Below are positions 59,719 through 64,000 of a DNA stretch of 64,000 bases, piece after piece (position 1 is the stretch's first letter; the number at the start of each line of letters is the position of its first letter). The translations under genes and the position numbers were made by a program. The DNA comes from Stenotrophomonas sp. UBA2124 (GTDB lineage: Bacteria > Pseudomonadota > Gammaproteobacteria > Xanthomonadales > Xanthomonadaceae). Where the stretch lies: NCBI GenBank assembly GCA_002329155.1, contig DCXY01000026.1:101375-165374 (forward strand). Reading direction: 5' to 3'. A model generated the notes under the pieces. It was not told the origin of the DNA, did no database searches, and worked only from the letters and a program-made list of their open reading frames with translations.

Positions 59719-62109
59719 TTAGTCGGCCGATAGAATAGCAGCCGTCCGCGCCCGCTCCGCTGCATCCCATGCACGCCGCCGCCACAGCCGCTGTTCACGC
59801 AGTTTCAGCTCCTCCGGCCCGAACCAGACCCGTACCGCGCCGCTGTCGGCGGTATTGAGCACTTCGGCCCCGCTCTGCCGCCACCGCGCCACCACACCCA
59901 CCTTTGGATGGCCGAAGCGATTGCCGTGCCCTGCCCCGATAAGCGCCAGCCGGGCACCGCTGGCCGCAACGAATACCGGCGTGGATGAACCGGAACTGCC
60001 GTGGTGCGGCACCAGCACCACCTCGGCACGGAGCTGGCCGGGCATGTACCGCACCAGCCTCTGCTCGATGACCTCGCCGATATCGCCGGTAAGCAGCGCC
60101 GCACCATGCCGGCCCTGCACCCGCAGCACGCAGCTGGATTCGTTGCGCAGGTAGGGAAACAACGGCCCGGGGTGCAGAAAGCTGAAACGCACCCCATCCC
60201 ATTCCCACGATTGGTTGCTGGCGCAGTGGGCTGCACCGCCCGCAAGCTGCAGCCCGGGTGGCCCAGCCAGGTGGGCCACAGGCAAGGCCGCACGCACCGC
60301 CGCCAGCCCACCGGCGTGATCCATGTCGCCGTGGCTGAGGACCAGCCGGTCCAGGCGCCGCACGCCAAGCGCATGCAACGCCGGCACCACCACCCGCTCC
60401 CCTGCGTCGGAACCATCGCGCGCAGCGGGGCCGGTGTCGTACAGCAGCGCGTGCTGGCGGGTAAGCAACACCACAGACAGGCCCTGCCCCACATCCAGCA
60501 GTACCATCTCGAAGGCGCCCGTTTCAGGCCGCTGCAGCGCCGGCAGCAGCAACGGCAGCCACAGCAGTGCGGCAAGGGCACGCCCCGGCACACCCACCGG
60601 CAACAGCATCCACAGTGCACCGAGCAGCGCCAGCGGCAGCGCGAACCATGCCGGCTCGGCCAGCCACCACAGCGCGAAACGGCTGCCCGCCAGCGCCTCG
60701 AACATTGGCCATGACAGATCGAAACACCAGGCCGACAACCGCCACGGCAAGGCGCCCGCGCCAGCCCACAGCGCCTCCAGCACCAGCCCCAGCAATGCCA
60801 AGGGCACCACCACCAGACTCCACCAGGGGATCGCCACCAGGTTCGCCAGCGGCCCCACCATCGAGGCCTGCCCGAACAACAGTACGGTCAGCGGCAACAG
60901 CCCCAGGGTGGCCACCCACTGCGCCGCGAAGAAGCCCCGCAGCCAATGGCTGCGCTCGGGCAGGCAGGCGGCCAGCCACGCCACGCCCGCGTAGCTCAGC
61001 CAGAAGCCGGGCAACAGGATCGACAACGGGTCACCCAGCAGCACCACCACCGCCGCCAATGCCAGCGCACCCAGCACGCCTGAAGGCCGCCGCCACAAGC
61101 GCGCCAGCACCACCACGCCGATCATCACCACCGTGCGCACCGTGGGCAGGGCGAAGCCGGCGACGGCGGCATAGCCCAGTGCGACACCAAACGCACCCGC
61201 CGCTGCGGCCTGTGGCCGCGGCCAGCGCCGGCCCAGCAGCGGAAACAGCCGCCATAGGCCCGCCATTCCCCACCCGCCGCACAGCGCGACCATGCCGACG
61301 TGGAAACCCGAAATGGCGATCAGGTGGGTCAGGCCGGTGGCGCGCAGCCGCTGCCAGTCACCCTCATCCAGCCCACGCGTATCGCCCAGCGCCAGCGCCC
61401 GCACATGCCGCGAAGACGGCGACGTCACGGCATCGGCGATACGCGCCGCCATCCGCTCACGCCAGGCCTGCAGACCACGGGCAGACATGATCCTGCGCGC
61501 ACCCACTGCCCGCACCACGCCGGTGGCGCAGAGGCGCTGCGCCACCGCATGGCGCTCGCTGTCGAAACCTCCGGGATTCACCAGCCCGCGCGGTGCGCGC
61601 AGGCGCACGCGCAATTGCCAGACTTCGCCCGCGTGCAATGCCTTGCGTGGGCCCGGCGTGCTTGCGGCGAAGTCATCGTGCCAAGCCAATTGCAGTAGGC
61701 AGCCACGCAGCTGCTGCGGCATGTCCGCGCTGCCATCCACGCGGAAACGGAAACGGCTCCGCCGCTGCTCGTGCTCGGGCAGGCTCACCACCGTACCGCG
61801 CAGGTCGAACTGCGTGCGTGGCATACCGCCTGGCAGCTGTGCGGCCAGCACCCAGCCCATATGCAGGCTCAACCAGCCGATGCCCACCAGCAGCGCGCCC
61901 AGCCAGCGCCAACGGCTGGCCCGCAGCCAAAGCACCGCACCGAACAGCAGCAACAGCCAGCGCAATGGCAGCGGCAGCAAGGCCGGTGACCAGGTGGCGA
62001 TGCTGATGCCGGCCACCAGCGCGGTAGCGGTGGCCTTGCCGAACAGGGGCTGTGCCGGCGTCGTGCCGTGTTGACCAACAAACACCTGGCGCACGCATTG
62101 GTTTCCCAT
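59719..62109 (-). CDS. comEC: DNA internalisation competence protein ComEC/Rec2
   Basis: A 796-residue polytopic membrane protein forming the inner-membrane DNA uptake channel. It has an N-terminal DUF4131 region with two to three helices (about 25-230), the Competence domain with ATGLTHLIAISGFHVGMVAL (about 235-500), and a C-terminal metallo-beta-lactamase domain (about 530-760) with the metal motif LVLSHGDMDHAGGLAAVRAA. The MBL motif is intact. The ATG at 62109 has no evident ribosome site. It heads the exbB-exbD-msbA-lpxK series. Confidence 0.93.
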   Translation of the reverse strand: MGNQCVRQVFVGQHGTTPAQPLFGKATATALVAGISIATWSPALLPLPLRWLLLLFGAVLWLRASRWRWLGALLVGIGWLSLHMGWVLAAQLPGGMPRTQFDLRGTVVSLPEHEQRRSRFRFRVDGSADMPQQLRGCLLQLAWHDDFAASTPGPRKALHAGEVWQLRVRLRAPRGLVNPGGFDSERHAVAQRLCATGVVRAVGARRIMSARGLQAWRERMAARIADAVTSPSSRHVRALALGDTRGLDEGDWQRLRATGLTHLIAISGFHVGMVALCGGWGMAGLWRLFPLLGRRWPRPQAAAAGAFGVALGYAAVAGFALPTVRTVVMIGVVVLARLWRRPSGVLGALALAAVVVLLGDPLSILLPGFWLSYAGVAWLAACLPERSHWLRGFFAAQWVATLGLLPLTVLLFGQASMVGPLANLVAIPWWSLVVVPLALLGLVLEALWAGAGALPWRLSAWCFDLSWPMFEALAGSRFALWWLAEPAWFALPLALLGALWMLLPVGVPGRALAALLWLPLLLPALQRPETGAFEMVLLDVGQGLSVVLLTRQHALLYDTGPAARDGSDAGERVVVPALHALGVRRLDRLVLSHGDMDHAGGLAAVRAALPVAHLAGPPGLQLAGGAAHCASNQSWEWDGVRFSFLHPGPLFPYLRNESSCVLRVQGRHGAALLTGDIGEVIEQRLVRYMPGQLRAEVVLVPHHGSSGSSTPVFVAASGARLALIGAGHGNRFGHPKVGVVARWRQSGAEVLNTADSGAVRVWFGPEELKLREQRLWRRRAWDAAERARTAAILSAD

Positions 62110-62213
62110 TGATCAACAGGGCAATGCTTGGGCCTTCGCCGGGGCGGGGCTATCGGCGGATGGGAGGTGGGCTGGTGGGTGGTTCATGGAGAAGGCGCAT
62201 TCCCTCACCCCAA

Positions 62214-62239
62214 CCCCTCTCCCGCACGCGGGAGAGGGG
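62214..62239. repeat. Perfect 12-bp-stem intergenic palindrome
   Basis: CCCCTCTCCCGC and its reverse complement separated by AC, preceded by CCCTCACCCCAA. This G/C palindrome type recurs between genes of many GC-rich proteobacteria. It lies in the 283-bp spacer between comEC and pnp, which otherwise has no gene that I can see. Confidence 0.75.
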
Positions 62240-62340
62240 CTCTCAGTTGGGATTCGACGCCAATCAGGCCCCGCATGGGGAGCGGGACGTTGTTCGTGGC
62301 GCGCCGCTGCTGAAGGCCTGGGCAGGGAGAAACACCCAAA

Positions 62341-62369
62341 AGAAAAGCGGGCACAAGGCCCGCTTTTCT
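62341..62369 (-). terminator. pnp terminator
   Basis: Perfect 12-bp stem AGAAAAGCGGGC / GCCCGCTTTTCT with a 5-base loop, 24 bp after the pnp stop codon on the minus strand, followed by TTTTGG. Confidence 0.9.
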
Positions 62370-62392
62370 CTTCTGCGATTACACCGCCTGCC

Positions 62393-64000
<1,608 letters not shown>

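Overview
This 64 kb window is chromosomal DNA of a GC-rich gammaproteobacterium of the Xanthomonadaceae, most probably Stenotrophomonas or a close relative. That is inferred from protein wording, from the gene orders thrS-infC-rpmI-rplT-pheS-pheT-ihfA-merR and comEC-exbB-exbD-msbA-lpxK-kdsB, and from GTAG-headed REP repeats at 40.4-40.9 kb. No search was run, so the genus is an inference.

Left part (1-14 kb): the window opens inside a large autotransporter-type surface protein on the minus strand. A plus-strand run follows: L-piperidine-6-carboxylate/aminoadipate semialdehyde dehydrogenase, a small DUF4190 membrane protein, a methyltransferase, and an overlapping pyrD-murB-EamA transporter series. 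A cidA/lrgB-type pair faces a LysR regulator across a palindromic putative operator. A PAS-GGDEF-EAL protein and a translationally coupled histidine kinase/FixJ-type regulator follow.

Middle left (14.6-29.3 kb): a frameshifted remnant of an ACR3 arsenite pump lies beside a housekeeping minus-strand block (TraB/GumN-like, DUF1684 lipoprotein, mutL, amiC, tsaE, nnr). Then come queG and xseA, an M48 protease with an SUMF1-fold lipoprotein, and rnd.

Accessory segment (29.3-34.8 kb): this stretch is bounded by rnd and tRNA-Ala and contains tRNA-Phe. It holds a cupin-like fragment, an orphan low-GC gene, a shortened AlpA-type regulator and a three-gene haem-enzyme cluster (catalase-like protein, unknown protein, DyP-type peroxidase). 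It is the most unusual part of the window.

Middle right (35-42 kb): a lipoprotein, an acyl-CoA dehydrogenase, an HNH endonuclease and dxs. The 3' end of dxs is tandemly duplicated together with its terminator and a paired REP element. A pRiA4b ORF-3-type gene and tRNA-Pro follow.

Right part (42-64 kb): almost all minus strand. It carries the translation cluster thrS/infC/rpmI/rplT/pheST/ihfA/merR, with a candidate Thr-codon leader and attenuator before thrS and an AUC start for infC. Next come tRNA-Cys and two identical tRNA-Gly genes. An overlapping envelope/DNA-repair series runs comEC, exbB, exbD, msbA, lpxK, kdsB, a tyrosine phosphatase, an NHL/thioredoxin-fold protein, uvrC and pgsA in transcription order. 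The window ends inside pnp.
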